Source: Deinandra increscens subsp. villosa (lineage: Eukaryota; Streptophyta; Magnoliopsida; Asterales; Asteraceae). Taken from it: a stretch of DNA of 64,000 nucleotides. A model generated the notes under the pieces. The model did no database searches and was not told the DNA's origin. It was given only the letters and a program-made list of their open reading frames with translations. A program made the translations under genes and the position numbers. The stretch covers positions 37,023,841 to 37,087,840 of the forward strand of contig JBCNJP010000027.1 in NCBI GenBank assembly GCA_039602395.1. The letters run 5' to 3'. The first letter of the stretch is position 1, and each line of letters starts with the position of its first letter. This document shows, piece after piece, positions 33,780 to 46,043 of the stretch.

Positions 33780-35285
33780 ATGGTTCTAGTGTTTGATCCA
33801 AGGGCTCCAAGATACTAGATGTTTTTGTGGCTGTTGTTAAACCACGGCTAGTTTAGTCTTTCATACATATGCTTTTATCAGCCATTTCACACCCCCACAT
33901 CACCATTAAAATTGTTCTTTGTAAATCTTCTTCAAGGAAAAATCCAGATCTCTTATTGCAATCACCACAACACAATACAAAGGCGGCACCACGACACAAA
34001 ACAACGACGTCGCCACTGCAACACACCGACGATCTCCTTCCTACGGTGACGGTCTCTTAACGACGGCGCCACTGCAACTACGGCGGTGGTCTCTCTTCTA
34101 TGGTCCGTACCTTAGACGACCTTCGATTCCTTTAACAACTTTCTGTCTTTCTGTCACGCGAATCTCCTTCCTAACTGCAGCCACAACCGCAAGCTCCCAC
34201 TCGGCTCACCTTAGTGGAGGCGGCTAGGGTTTCCTGTGGTGAGTCCGGTCTAACTCGATTATGGAAAAGGTAAATAGGCAAGGTTCGATTACTCTTGTTC
34301 AGTTCGACTTTTTTGGACCGAATTTATACAGGGCAAGTTTTGCTTCTGTGGTTCGACATTTTTGGTCCAAATTTAAGAAAGTTTTTGTGAACAGGGTAAG
34401 CTTCGATTTACCCCAATTTTATTTAGTTGATATGAAAGTTTATTTTTTATTATAGATTTTGACTTCTAAAGTAAAACAAGGGATTGAAGAACCCAAGAAG
34501 AGAGTGAATTCTTGTCCAGATCCATCTTATAATCGAAACCGATAGCCTTCTTTATTTTTCCGATTACTAAATAGAAGTAATTTTATTCGATGGATATGCG
34601 AACTAAATAGGGGGTTGAAGTGTTTTATTAGATCTGTATAGACGTAATTTTCTCTATCAATTTGTTACTCAGTTATGCTTTTTGTTGAATCTTGATGCTT
34701 TGTAATTTGTAATATGTGTATATTTATTTGTACAATTTTGTTTTCTTTTGTTGAATCTTTGTAGCACCGGTATTACTACTTATCATCACACAACTATTAA
34801 TGCTCTTGGAGATTGTAATCTATGTATATTTAGTTGTACTTTATATATATTTAGTTGTACATTTTAATTGTTTTTGTTGAATCTTTGTAGCACTGGTATT
34901 ACTGATCATCATACCATTATTAATGGTTATAGCATTTGTGTGTTTTTTTTTTTGTGTTTTGTTGAACCTTGATGCTCTTGCAGGTTGTAATCTATGTATA
35001 TTTTGTTGTACATTTGATTTTTTTTTCTATCTTGACAGCACCAGTGTTATATATATCTAATAAAGATCATAAAGATATACATCCAGTTATAAACTATTAA
35101 TTTATCAAAAACTATTTAAAACTCATGCGGACCGGAAGGGTGAACGCCTGTACACTGGGTTTTCTGGCATAGGTAAGGGTGTCGCATAAATCCCAACTGG
35201 GACCTGGCGCACTTACCTGGGGATTCCCGGAGTGAGCGTTTGCTTATAGGAAATCGCGTCTTCATATTATCACTAATCACATTTT
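33780..35285. other. Probable insertion inside the solo LTR
   Basis: This stretch interrupts similarity between the solo LTR and the LTR at 38659-41146. It has a GC-rich part (33950-34250) rich in CGACG and GGCGCC words, then three diverged copies of a ~115-bp unit with GTTGAATCTTTGTAGCACYGG (34750-35060), and ends with a 120-bp stretch resembling the gypsy leader (35128-35245). The boundaries are approximate and no coding product is recognised. Confidence 0.4.
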
Positions 35286-36303
35286 TGTTATATAAACAAG
35301 AACGCTATTCAAGAACCCCATGAACTCAGAACATTAGTCATTTGGATTCCTTGTATTCAAATAGCCTACTCATTTCATTAGGATAATCTCAAGGCCTGTC
35401 ACATTTCACTTTTCGGTGCTATCTCTCATTATCAGTATTACTCATCAGGTGAGTACGCATACCCCCTTTTATTACTGTGGGATATTATGCGATATAAACT
35501 CTTGTTATTATTAGAAGGGTGATTCCTTCAATCAAATGATGACTAGAGTAGTGAGTATTAATAACCACTTTCTCATTTTGGGGTGCAACATGTATATCAT
35601 ATATCTAAATCCTAAATCTTTATTTCTTATTCAAAATCACTGCGATTCTATGATATTATGTGTGTTCTTTATTATGTGTATCTATGTCTAATATCTAAAG
35701 TGTGTGAATCGTAAATCTTAAATCATGAATGGTTAGTCTTTATTCTTTTGTGTACCATTAACCATCATGCCGTGGTAACAATAATAGATACAGATCTATT
35801 GGTTGACAACCCACCTAGGATATTGAGAGATAATCCTGTCTTCAAATAGGTGATTGCTCCCTTATTGTCTAGGTTTGGTTACACAACATCTATATCTATG
35901 AGTGGTGAATGGATAGTCTTTATTCTTTTGGATAGTCTTTATTCTTTAGTGTAGTCTTTTATAATATATCATATGAATAAATACTTAATTGCATAAATTA
36001 TTGACTTTTCATATACATAACTCTATGATTACTCACCAACTACTTTTGTAGTTGATACTCTCTATTTTATACATATTGCAGGATGACTACTTGGATTATT
36101 TGACTGATCACGATAGGATTGCGGACCTAGATAAAGAAACTAAATCAATGCTTGATGTTTATATTTAAATTATTGTACGAATATTTGTTTATATATGAAA
36201 TTGGCATGTTTAAGTATTTGGTAACTATTACTAGTTGTCATGTGCATCTGGACAGTCGTCTTGCCCTGACATATTCCACCGTCGGTTGGGGTGTGACACC
36301 GTG

Positions 36304-36887
36304 CGCCGCTGCAGTGACAGAACCACCATTTTTATCACCGAAAAACTTGGAATCGGTGCAGGGTTTCTCTTCGGTGTTAAGTGCCGCCGTAGACAACCGA
36401 AGTCATCACTGATCTCGAGTTGTTGGTAACCGCCACCACTGCCGACGACTTCTAAATTCCCCATGGTGGTAGTTCCAACTGTTTCATATTCTCCGCTCAT
36501 TTTCCGGTTGCTTTTGTTGTCAATGGATTCTCGGCAGTATGACACTTCGAGCTGCTGTTTGGTTCCTGAGGTTAGTTTGGGTTTTTGAATTCTGTTTTTG
36601 CTTTGGGTTTGGGTTGGGTGATGAACTCGAGCAAATGAACAAATCTTTGAATCTTTCACTACTCTGATACCATGTTAAAGAACTGATATCCAGAGAATTG
36701 GTGTTTTTATTGATGTTTCTTGATAATTTTACAAGGGAGAAAACATGGTTTATATAGGGAGAGCCCCTTGATCAAACAAGGAAATACGACTGTAAATTAC
36801 AAGGAAAAAAGGTTGTAAATTAGTTAGTGATAGCTGTCATTGACCCACTAATTAAGATGATCTCATCCAAATTTGTTATTTCTAACA
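36304..36887 (-). pseudogene. Copia 5' LTR and gag start, cut by the solo LTR
   Basis: The LTR is 36887-36673 on the minus strand (215 bp, TGTTAGAAAT to CTTTAACA) with TATATAA in it. The primer site TGGTATCAGAGT follows at once, then a frame with MSGEYETVGTTTMG that runs into the solo LTR. The matching 3' LTR was not found on the left side, so the copia is truncated. Confidence 0.78.
36673..36887 (-). repeat. Copia 5' LTR, 215 bp
   Basis: TG...CA ends, a TATATAA box, and the Met primer site TGGTATCAGAGT directly downstream at 36672-36661. Confidence 0.85.
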
Positions 36888-36953
36888 CTAAAGACATAAT
36901 ATAATAATAGGCATGCAGACATGAGTTAATCATGTAGGACACCTAAGGCATAT

Positions 36954-38593
36954 TGATGTGTTGCAAACACATCTGTTTTTCCAAGTCTTTTATAGAGTTA
37001 ATTGAGTCAAATTCTGTCAGTTTGTGTTTGTTTTAGTTGATTTTAGTCTAGTTTGAGTTGTTGAGTCTTTTATTTATGTTTTTATAAGTTTTGCAGGAGT
37101 TTGATTAAGTCCCGAGGCCACGTTTGAAGTTGGAGCTAAGTGAAGAAAGAAAAGAAGTAAAAGTGCTGAACAAGAAGTCCCAGGCGTATCGCCTGGGATT
37201 GGGAAGAGTCTACGCGATACGCGCGAAGCATGGTGGTCAACAGAAGTCAAAGTCGGCTAAACCCGACTAAATTATCGCTTAGTGGTCTGTAAGCGTATCG
37301 CCTACCAAGTGTGTACCTCCAAGCGATACGCTTGGAGGTCTAAAACCCGCAAAAAGAGGTTTTGCGATATAAATTCGAGTTGGAGGGTTTCATTCGGGAG
37401 ATCTCGACTTCCAGACGGCAGAGGACGAACCAGAGGCGATTTTTAGAGACCAGAGAGAGCTAGGAACGAGGAGAATCATCAGGGGATCAAGAATCAATCA
37501 TCCAATCATCATCGATTCATCCGGTTTTCCTTATTTCTTGTTTAAACTCTAGACTCAGTTATGCTTTCTGTTAAAGACATGATTTTTATTGTGTTTTCTG
37601 CATTGAACATGATGGTAGGCTAGGCGTTTAGTATCGCCTAGACCTAATTGAATGACTAATTAGTAATTGCAACTTTACTCAGTTTTCGGTTAATTGATTG
37701 ATGTAATACTTCTATTAAATTCCAATAATTGCCATGGTTGATGCTTGTGTGTGTTGAGAATAGATTGTTTACTGATTATTGATGTTTGATCTACCCGCGA
37801 ATGTCTTTCGGTTTAGGTAGATTATCTTAAGTAGTTGACTTTAGGGTTAATTGCGATAGAGTAGTTTAGGGTTTTCCGGAACTATTGCATTGATAGTTGG
37901 TTGATGGTTTGTTTGCAATGTGCTGCCTCTTCTGAGACTCAAAAGGTAAAGAATTGTCGGGTAGTTGGGTTGGTTAAAGTTCTAGGGTTGCATTGTCTCA
38001 AAAGGAAGTGTCCTAGGGTTTTGATTAGCTTGGTATTCCGTGTCGGTCATGGTAGTTATCGGTAGCTCCTACTAGTCTAGGGTGCCTTAGATTAGGTTCG
38101 AGGGTGGCTAGGTCTAGTTGAGGTAGGAAGGACTTAAAAGGTGAACTCCTGTTCGGGCGTTAGAAGTGTTAACTAGGAAGGACTTAAAAGGTGAACTAGT
38201 CGCCATCAGATTGATCGAAACTGAGTAAGGCTGTAGGTATTAAGTAGGATTTCGGGTCTAGGTGATACTCTTCTCTGTTCTGAATTTCCCAAAGTTTTCC
38301 GGCTTTCGTTTGGTGGCTGAGTTAATTTAGTTAGTTAAATTATTTCCTAAAGCTCAAATTAAAAACCCAAATTTCTCAGTAATTTCCAATTCTTAGGTCT
38401 GAGTTAAGTCTTGTCTACATAGTGTCCTTAGGGTTCGATATTCCCGGTCTTGCCTTAGCTTTACTATAATCCGACAAGTACACTTGCCTTAGGGTTCGGT
38501 TTAGTTAGGTATTTTCGGTAAAATTAGGTGTGTCTAGGTCTAGGTTTAGGTCTAGGTTTTAATAGTACTTTTAGAGTCGTTCCGAACACATCA
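36954..38593 (+). mobile_element. Solo LTR (1640 bp) with target duplication CATAT
   Basis: Ends TGATGTGTTGC and GAACACATCA form 9-bp terminal inverted repeats, flanked by CATAT at 36949-36953 and 38594-38598. The interrupted host sequence is known from the intact gypsy leader near 4235. TATAAA lies at 37368-37373, and several short GC-rich hairpins lie 30-190 bp upstream of it. No primer site or coding sequence. The superfamily is not resolved, though 5-bp duplication and size fit Ty3/gypsy. Confidence 0.9.
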
Positions 38594-38658
38594 CATATAG
38601 TCCAGGTCATCCGGTTCTAATAACCTAAATCCCTATAGCCAAGACTCTTATACCAATC

Positions 38659-41146
38659 TTTCGCACCCCAACCGATGGCGGAATATGTCGGGGCGCGATG
38701 ATTGTCCAGATGCACATGACAACTAAAATAAGTTGTAATACTTAAAAATGTCATTTTTCATTAATTAATTAAAGATAACATACAATAAAGATAAACATAC
38801 TAATTACATTTTAAAACTGATTTAAGATTCGTAATCTAGGTCCAACAGTCCTATCGTGATCACGTTAAAGCTCAAGTATAAATTCCTACAACATGTATAA
38901 AATCAAGTGTCAACTACAAAAGTAGTTGGTGAGTAAACACAAGTTTATAAAATATACTTTTAACATATGCGATATATATGACAAGAGATACATTCAGATA
39001 TACACTCAACCAATTAATAAAACAAGTAATCATAACAAACCTTCAGTCACATAGGATATCATAGTTTTCTCATATAGAGGTAGATTGGCACATAGAATAG
39101 CATAGTTTCACCATATAGAGATAGATTGGCAGTCTTAGCATGTGGAGATTCCCATAAACAATTCCACATATAATTCATTCAATTAACATATAATCGCATA
39201 ACGTTTAGAGAAAAGATTTTGAATAAAGATACATGTTACACCCCAAAAAGGTTAAAGATATGGAGCTATGATTTTCACAAGTCACATTATCATTCAAATG
39301 AATAACCATTAGTAAGGATAATACGAATCGAATATTGAGTCATATCCCATTTTAAAAGAAAGGGGGATTTAGTGAATATTCATTCACCTGATGAGTAGAT
39401 CGGATACGAGAGGTAGAACCAATTTGCGAGAGATAACAACTTGTCGATTATCCTAATGAACGAACATGCTAAATGAATATAGGAATGATAATGTTTTTAG
39501 TTCTAAAGGCACGATGAACTTAAAGAGAGTTAGATTCTATTTAAAAAGACCATTTTACCCTTTAGCGGTAAATTATGATTTATTTATTTATTTATCAACT
39601 TTTGGACTCATATGCTCTTATTATATATATAAAATGATCTAAGACAAAAAACCAAGTCCTAATACAATTTGGTTTGTTTAATATTAAATAATCATATTCA
39701 AAACCCTAATTTTGAAATATTTACCAAATAAATAGCAAAATATTTTATTAAATGAAATAAAATTAGGGCTTTTACTTAAAATATTATTTTATAATATACT
39801 TTTAAAGATTAGCTATAAATTTAACTCGTTTGTTCAATTTTGGCAAAGCAACGTCGTGAAAACCCTAATTTCAACATACTTATTAAATAAATACCAAAAC
39901 ATTTTATAAAATTGTAAAAACTTAGGGTATTATTCACTATGATATAATATAATATTTCTCAAAATATCATACCTTAATTCAACACCGTTTACTTAATTTG
40001 GACAGAACAACGTTACAAAAACCCTAATTTTGACCGATTATTAGATAAAATACAAAACCTTCTAAAAACTTGAAATTAACATAGGGCTTTCTTAAAACAC
40101 ATTATTTTAGGGTTATTTACAAAAATTCAGACCCTAATTCCAACCCGATCACCCAATTTTAGCAAAACAAGCTCAAGAACCCTAATATTTATAAATTTTT
40201 AGAAATCATACTTAGATACAATATTATAAAAAACAAAGATAGGTTATTGTTAATCATATCTAATGATGGAGGACTGCAAAATTTGAGCTCTAAATACACT
40301 CACCGTTTGATCGAATTTGAAGAATGAAGTTTCTGCCAAAAACTAGGGTTTTTAGAGTGAAGAATCATTGAATTGGTGAGTTTGAATCGATGATAGAGCT
40401 TGTATTTATAGTCATCAGAGGCGCATGACATTGCTACAAGTGTCTAGGGTTATAATCCAAGCAAAAACGACGCATATTAGTCGAATTTTGGAGCCCAAGT
40501 AATGAAAACGTGGCTCAAACTAAACCTGATCTCGATTCTGCACAGGCATGGAGCTCGCGTATTGCGCCAAGCCAAAGGGAAACCCTCGCGTACCGCGAAG
40601 GGGGGGGGGTGGTGGCCAGATTTTTGTTTTATTTATTATTTTTTTTCTTTTTATTCGTTCGTCCTCGTTTTAACTTGTTAGCCTCTAATATTTTACGAGC
40701 AATTTATAGTAACCTTATAAAACATTATGGAACATAAAAGTATGATTTTTGAATTTTACATGATTCCCGATTATTAACGGTTTTGCACGAAAATGATAAA
40801 TTCATTTATTTACGTTTTAATTGCCAAAATTGATCTATAATTAACCTATTGGTTTTTAATGTTATAAAATGATTTTAGAATGTTCCAAAGTATATATTTT
40901 GAGATAAAGACCCCGAGATTCCCGGTAAACAATAAATCGAATACCGAAAATCGCTTTATTTTTAATTGTAAGCAAATTGTTTAACTTAAAACTTTGTCAA
41001 TTTATTATTTGCTTTAAAAAATGGACATAATTTAAATGTTTAATTTAAATGAATTCTTTCAGAAATCGTTAAATCAAAACTCTGATTTGCATTACAAGTT
41101 CAAATTCGGATCGGGTTTTGTAAATGGGTCGGACACGAGTGTTACA
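38659..41146 (-). repeat. Gypsy LTR (2.49 kb)
   Basis: Starts TGTAACACTCG (41146) and ends GGGGTGCGAAA (38659). TATAAATAC lies at 40402-40410. R-U5 contains a four-fold repeat with period about 155-160 bp (about 39660-40230), each unit having an AAACCCTAATTT-like word on the plus strand. Confidence 0.8.
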
Positions 41147-41969
41147 CTTAAAGTATAGAGGTTACAACCTAAAATCTATCTTACATGATACATATTATAT
41201 CACTAGCTTCTGTGTTAAATTCTTTGAGATTGGAAAGAAAATATGTTATTTTAATAAACTATAATATATATTATAAAAATATTATCTTGAATAAAATATT
41301 AACCCTAATATTAAAATTTAGTATTTGGATAACTACTAACTTTAATATAAAAATTTGTATTTGAATAATTATTTATTGATAATTCCTTATTATAGTTTAA
41401 ACTAAATAAACCGTAATATGGAAATTTAATATTTGAATAATTATTTATTAAAATTTTGAATTAATCCAAAATTTTGTGGTGATGCCATTTTACTAATTAA
41501 AGTATGACTAATTTTTTTGTTAATTATATAAAGTATTTAGATGTAATTTAATAAACTATATTATATATTTAATTTAGTAATTAAATAATTGGGTATTAAA
41601 TAATTTAGAATGCAATAAATAAAAAGTTGGATATATTTATCCAAAACTTTTCTTTTAATAGAAATAAAAAAAATCATTTAATAAATTAATTATGCTGGTG
41701 ATTATCCATACAATAAATATTTTTTATTTATTGTCATGAAAATAGAAAAACTAAAAATAAAAGGGATGATTTGGAAGGAAAAAGTATTATGAGATAGAAC
41801 AAGAGAATGCCATGTGTTTAAAATCTTTTCTTTTATATAATAGTATGATGATATGATGATCATTTTAAACCACGTATATCCATACATCTTAAAATTATAT
41901 ACATACAAACTTTATGGATTATGAATAGTGTATAACAATAGTTCAATGTATAAAGAAGGATAAGAAGGA
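41147..41969. other. AT-rich intergenic sequence
   Basis: Very AT-rich, no gene seen. The end (41911-41965) resembles 42840-42890. Confidence 0.5.
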
Positions 41970-42755
41970 TAAGAAGGATAAGAAGAAATCATAGCCATTA
42001 GATCTTCAATTAAATGAAGATCTATGGCCCAAAATTTTCCTAGATAGAATTAGAGATAAGAAACTAAAAGAAAACAATAGATAGAATGGTAATTTTAATT
42101 TTTTTTATTAAATTCCCCCCATTTTTTAAACCTTCATAACTCTTAGATACGATATTATTTTTTTAAAAAAGTACACCATAAAAGCGAGCGTTTTTTATCT
42201 TTAAAACGCATACAGTGTTGTTATATATAAAATTAAATTTTTTTTACTTTTTTGATTGTATCAAAATATTCAGATCATTGTGTCATTGTGTTATTGTGTC
42301 AAAATGTTTAGATCATTGTGTCAAAATATTCAGATTATTGTGTAATATTGTGTCAAAACGTTCACATCATTGTTTCATATATTGCCAAAAACTGAAAGAG
42401 TATTTAATTTTATATATAGCAACACTATATATACATTTGACATGACGACATAATAACACAATGATCTGAACATTTTGACACAATGACACAATGATCTGAA
42501 CATTGTGTCAAAAATAGAAAGAGTATTTTTTATTTATTTTTTATATAGCAACACTATACGCGTTTTAAAGATAAAAAATGCTCGTTTTTATGGTGTAATT
42601 TAAAAAAAAATGTCGTATGTGAAAGTTATGAATGTTTAAAAAAAATGGGGGAAGTAGATAAAAGTCAACAAAAGTGGCTAAGACTAAAATACACGTCCTT
42701 CCTTTTTTATTAGATCAAGATCCAATGGCTGAAATTCCTCTTATCATTCTCACTC
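41970..42755. mobile_element. Long-inverted-repeat (foldback/MITE-like) element, about 790 bp
   Basis: The left arm, with GAAATCATAGCCATTAGATC near 41984, is the inverse of AAGATCCAATGGCTGAAATT (42721-42740). Deeper, 42110-42230 is the inverse of 42545-42655, and the centre has mirrored ACAATGATCTGAACA words. Nearly the whole element is one imperfect palindrome. No coding capacity. The class is uncertain (Mutator-type or foldback). Confidence 0.7.
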
Positions 42756-42795
42756 AAAACAAACTTCTCATTTGAACCTCTCCCATAACATATAA

Positions 42796-42915
42796 TCGGT
42801 TTAAACTGTGCTCCTTTTTATTTTTTTATCTCCGTTTCAAAACTTTATGGATTATGAATAAATAGTTTAATGTATAAAGAAAGGTATAATCGGTTTAAGC
42901 TGAGCTCTTTTTTTA
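42796..42915. repeat. Tandemly duplicated ~95-bp flank of the LINE
   Basis: TAATCGGTTTAAACTGTGCTC (42796 on) recurs as TAATCGGTTTAAGCTGAGCTC at about 42888. The LINE follows the second copy, and ATCTCCGTTTC after the LINE tail matches the sequence following the first copy. Confidence 0.6.
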
Positions 42916-42924
42916 TTTAATGGA

Positions 42925-45900
42925 CTTTGGGGCCTGATTTTTCAGTTAATGAACTCGATGGAGGGGTTGTGGGTTCTTGGGGACGATTTTAATAAAGTTA
43001 GGGACCCCGGCGATAGACTCCATTCCTCGTTATGACAGACGGGGGCTGATGAATTTAATCGATTCATTAACGACGGTTGCTTATTTGAATTCAAGTCTGT
43101 TGGCCTTAAGTTCACATATGCCCAGCCTAATGCCAAAAGCTTTAGTAAGATCGATCGCTTTTTGGTCTGTGAGAAGGTTTTCCAGAAGTGGTCTTAGGCT
43201 TCGGTGACGATCCTTCATCGTCTTAGATCGGATCATAGTCTAATCATTCTTAAATTATGTTGCGAAGATTATGGCCCGGTCCCTTTTCGGTTATTTTCGT
43301 CGTCGTTCAGGAGGGATGACTTTGATACGATGGTCTTAAAGAGCCTTGCGGATGCTCCGATCGATCATAGGCCTGATGTTAACCTTCTTGGGAAGCTTAA
43401 ACACTTGAAAGGGGTGCTAAAAATGGAATAAAGCCTGGCTCAGGGAGGAAAATGTCGAATATGAGGAAGCTCTCTCCCTCTGTAATAAATATGAATGCCC
43501 TGCTGAAGCTAACTTGCTCAGTTCAGTTGAGAAAGAGGATTGGGCTGCTTCTAAGTCCAAGTTACTTAGAATTGACGAGAGACATGGGGCTGATTTGCGA
43601 GGGTGAAGGGGGCCCTGAAGGGTGACGAAAACTCGATCTTTTTCCATAAATTGGTTAATCGTAACATGGCTTCCTCTCGTATTACAGGGCTCAATATTGG
43701 CGATATTTGGGTTATGGATCCTATCAGAGCCAAGAAAGAAGTTTTCGAGTGCTTTAAAAAGAGATTTTCTAAGGTTCACTCGTGGAAACCGAGAAATGGT
43801 GTGTAGCGGTCTTAGAACTTTATCTCCGGAGGACTGTTTGCGTCTCACTGCCCCTTTCTCCAAAGATGAAGTTAAGTATGCGGTTTGGCAATGTGGTAGC
43901 GAGAAAGCCCCCGGCCCCGATGGCTTCATCTTCAGTTTCTTCAAGAAATTATGGGATGTTTTTGAGCAAGATTTCGTCGACATTCTTAACCGTTTTCATC
44001 TCAATGAATTCTTAGGTCCGGGTTGTGGTGCTGCGTTTGTTCAGTTGATTGCTAAGGTTAAGAATCTAGGCTCATTGAAGGATTTCCGGCCAATTAGTTT
44101 GATTGGTTGCATTCCTAAAGTCATGTCTAAAGTCCTCTCTATTCGGATGAAGTAGGTTATGGACGGACTTATTTCGGAACATCGACATGCTTTTGTGGCG
44201 GGGAGAAACATCCTCGATGGTGTTCTCCTTACCAACGAAGTGTTTTCATGGTTAAAGAAGACTAAATCCCCGACCCTCTTCTTTAAAATCGATGTTGAAA
44301 GGCTTTTGATAGCCTTGATTGGACTTCTTGGATAACATTTTGGAGCAGATGAATTTCCCATGTAAATGGAGGGCTTGGGTGCGTGGAATTCTCAAGGCTT
44401 CTAGGACCTCTATTCTAGTCAACGGCTCTCCTACGTTAGAATTTCAATGCTCAAGGGGGGTCCGACAAGGGATCCTTTATCCCCCTATCTGTTCCTGGAT
44501 GCTATGGAAGTGCTTAGCTGGATGTTTCAAAAGGCCTTAGCGAGTGGGTTTTTTCATGGAATTGTACTTCGCAACAATGGCCCGGTTATCTCTCATGTCC
44601 TCTTTGTCGATGATGCTCTTGTCATTGGGCAATTGTCGAAGCGTAATGTGATGAATCTGTGCAGATTACTCAGGGCGTTCGGACTGGTTTTTGGCCTCCA
44701 TATTAACCTTCTTAAGTGTAATATTTTTGGTGTGGGTGTGCAGGATTTGGAGGTTAAGGATTTTGCTAATATTCTTAAGTGTAAAGGAGGCTCTTTTCCT
44801 TTCAAGTATCTTGGTCTGCTTGTTAGAGCCAATATGAATCGTATTAGCCATTGGAAGCCGATCATCGAGACCTTTGAAGCGATACTTTCGATATGGAAAG
44901 CCTGTCATCTATCGTTACGGGGGGGGGGGGGCGGGGCGTCTCGTCCTTGCGAAAGCTGTCCTTGAAGCCCTTCCATTGTACTTTTTCTCTCTTTATAAGG
45001 CCCCTGCTTCGGTCATCAGTCGCTTAGAAGGTTTGAGAATGAGGTTCCTATGGAGTGGGGGAAACAATAAAGGTTGCATCCATTGGGTTAGTAGAGGACG
45101 GATATGCAAATCCAAGGTTGATGGTGGATTGGGTTTGGTACCCCTTGAAAAGGTTAATTATTGTTTTTTTGGACAAATGGTTTTGGCGTTTTCATACTGA
45201 ACCCCATAAACTTTGGCGCCGTGTGGTTGTGGCCATTCATAATGTGCGTAGCAGGTGGATTTCCTCCCTTGTAAACACTCGATTACGGGTGTCTAGAAAA
45301 ACATTGTCAACATAGAAGGGGTGCTAAGTGAATTCAATGCTTCCATGGATTCCTTACTGGTTAAAGAGGGTCGCAATTGGGTTTGGAAAGGGAAGCTTTC
45401 TGGGTTCTTTTCCTGTCAAATCTATCAGGGATCTCATCTGTTCGAAAGACCAACCCCCTCCTCCTTGGGTTTTCGAATGGAATAAGCTAATCCCCTCTAA
45501 GGTTAACTTGTTTCTGTGGCGTGCAGTTCAAAACATGGTGGCTACGAGTGACCAATTAGCTAAAAGAGGAGTTCTTTCCCTGCCGGTTTTGTGTCCTCTT
45601 TGTGGCATCGATGATGAATCCATTTGCCACCTCCTTACGGGTTGTTCCTTCTCTATTCGGGTTTGGAGCTTGGTGGCAAGTTGGGTCAAGATCCCCAATT
45701 GGTTCCTTTTTCGGCTCTGGATGTTGTTAAGGTGGCGGACTCCCTTCACCTTAATAAGACCTCACAGTGGATTCTTAATGCTATTCTCTTCACGGTGTGT
45801 TGCATCTTATGGAAAGAAAGGAACGATGCGATTTTCAATAATAGAAGACCTTCGGTTGCTCGGGTTTTGAACGACGCTAAATGTTTTAGCTTCCTTTGGA

Positions 45901-46043
45901 TTAGTAATAGGTTGAAGTCTAGGAAGTTGTCATGGGTTTATTGGTGTTCCTTTACTATGTAAGTTGTTTTGTTTTGCTTTGTTTGTCGGTTCCTAGTGGC
46001 TTGCTAGGCCCGTATTTAATGATATCGCCGTTCAAAAAAAAAA
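42925..46043 (+). pseudogene. 5'-truncated L1 LINE, ORF2 remnant
   Basis: Starts inside the endonuclease (GDDFNKVRDPGDR, SDHSLIIL) and continues through RT (APGPDGF, FRPISLIG, ILVNGSPT, FVDDALVIG) and the zinc motif C-x2-C-x8-H-x4-C (CPLCGIDDE to LTGC). Many stops and frameshifts break it. A run of 13 G (44919-44931) lies where other copies read SLGGR. The 3' UTR has a CTAG-7nt-CTAG hairpin (45993-46007), then a run of 10 A to 46043. Confidence 0.88.

Larger units (their letters stand above)
32159..36298 (+). mobile_element. Gypsy solo LTR (4.14 kb) with target duplication CCGTG
   Basis: Starts TGTGACAACTCGG and ends GGGGTGTGACA, flanked by CCGTG at 32154-32158 and 36299-36303. No primer site or internal region follows, so it is a solo LTR. 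TATA box TATAAA at 32996-33001. Segments around 33200-33430 and 35285-36298 resemble the minus-strand LTR at 38659-41146. It contains a plastid fragment in U3 and a probable nested insertion between about 33780 and 35285. Confidence 0.88.
36888..41146 (-). mobile_element. Gypsy remnant: LTR, primer site and leader, interrupted
   Basis: LTR 41146-38659 on the minus strand, degraded primer site 38655-38642 (TGGTATAAGAGTCT), then leader sequence matching that of the gypsy element at 4216-4272. The leader is split by a solo LTR (36954-38593) and ends at 36888, where a copia LTR begins. gag-pol is missing. Confidence 0.8.

Noticed and set aside
33950..34250. A gene start in the GC-rich part of the solo LTR insertion
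   Set aside because: CGACG-rich and resembling a 5' coding region, but every frame is short and nothing is recognisable downstream.
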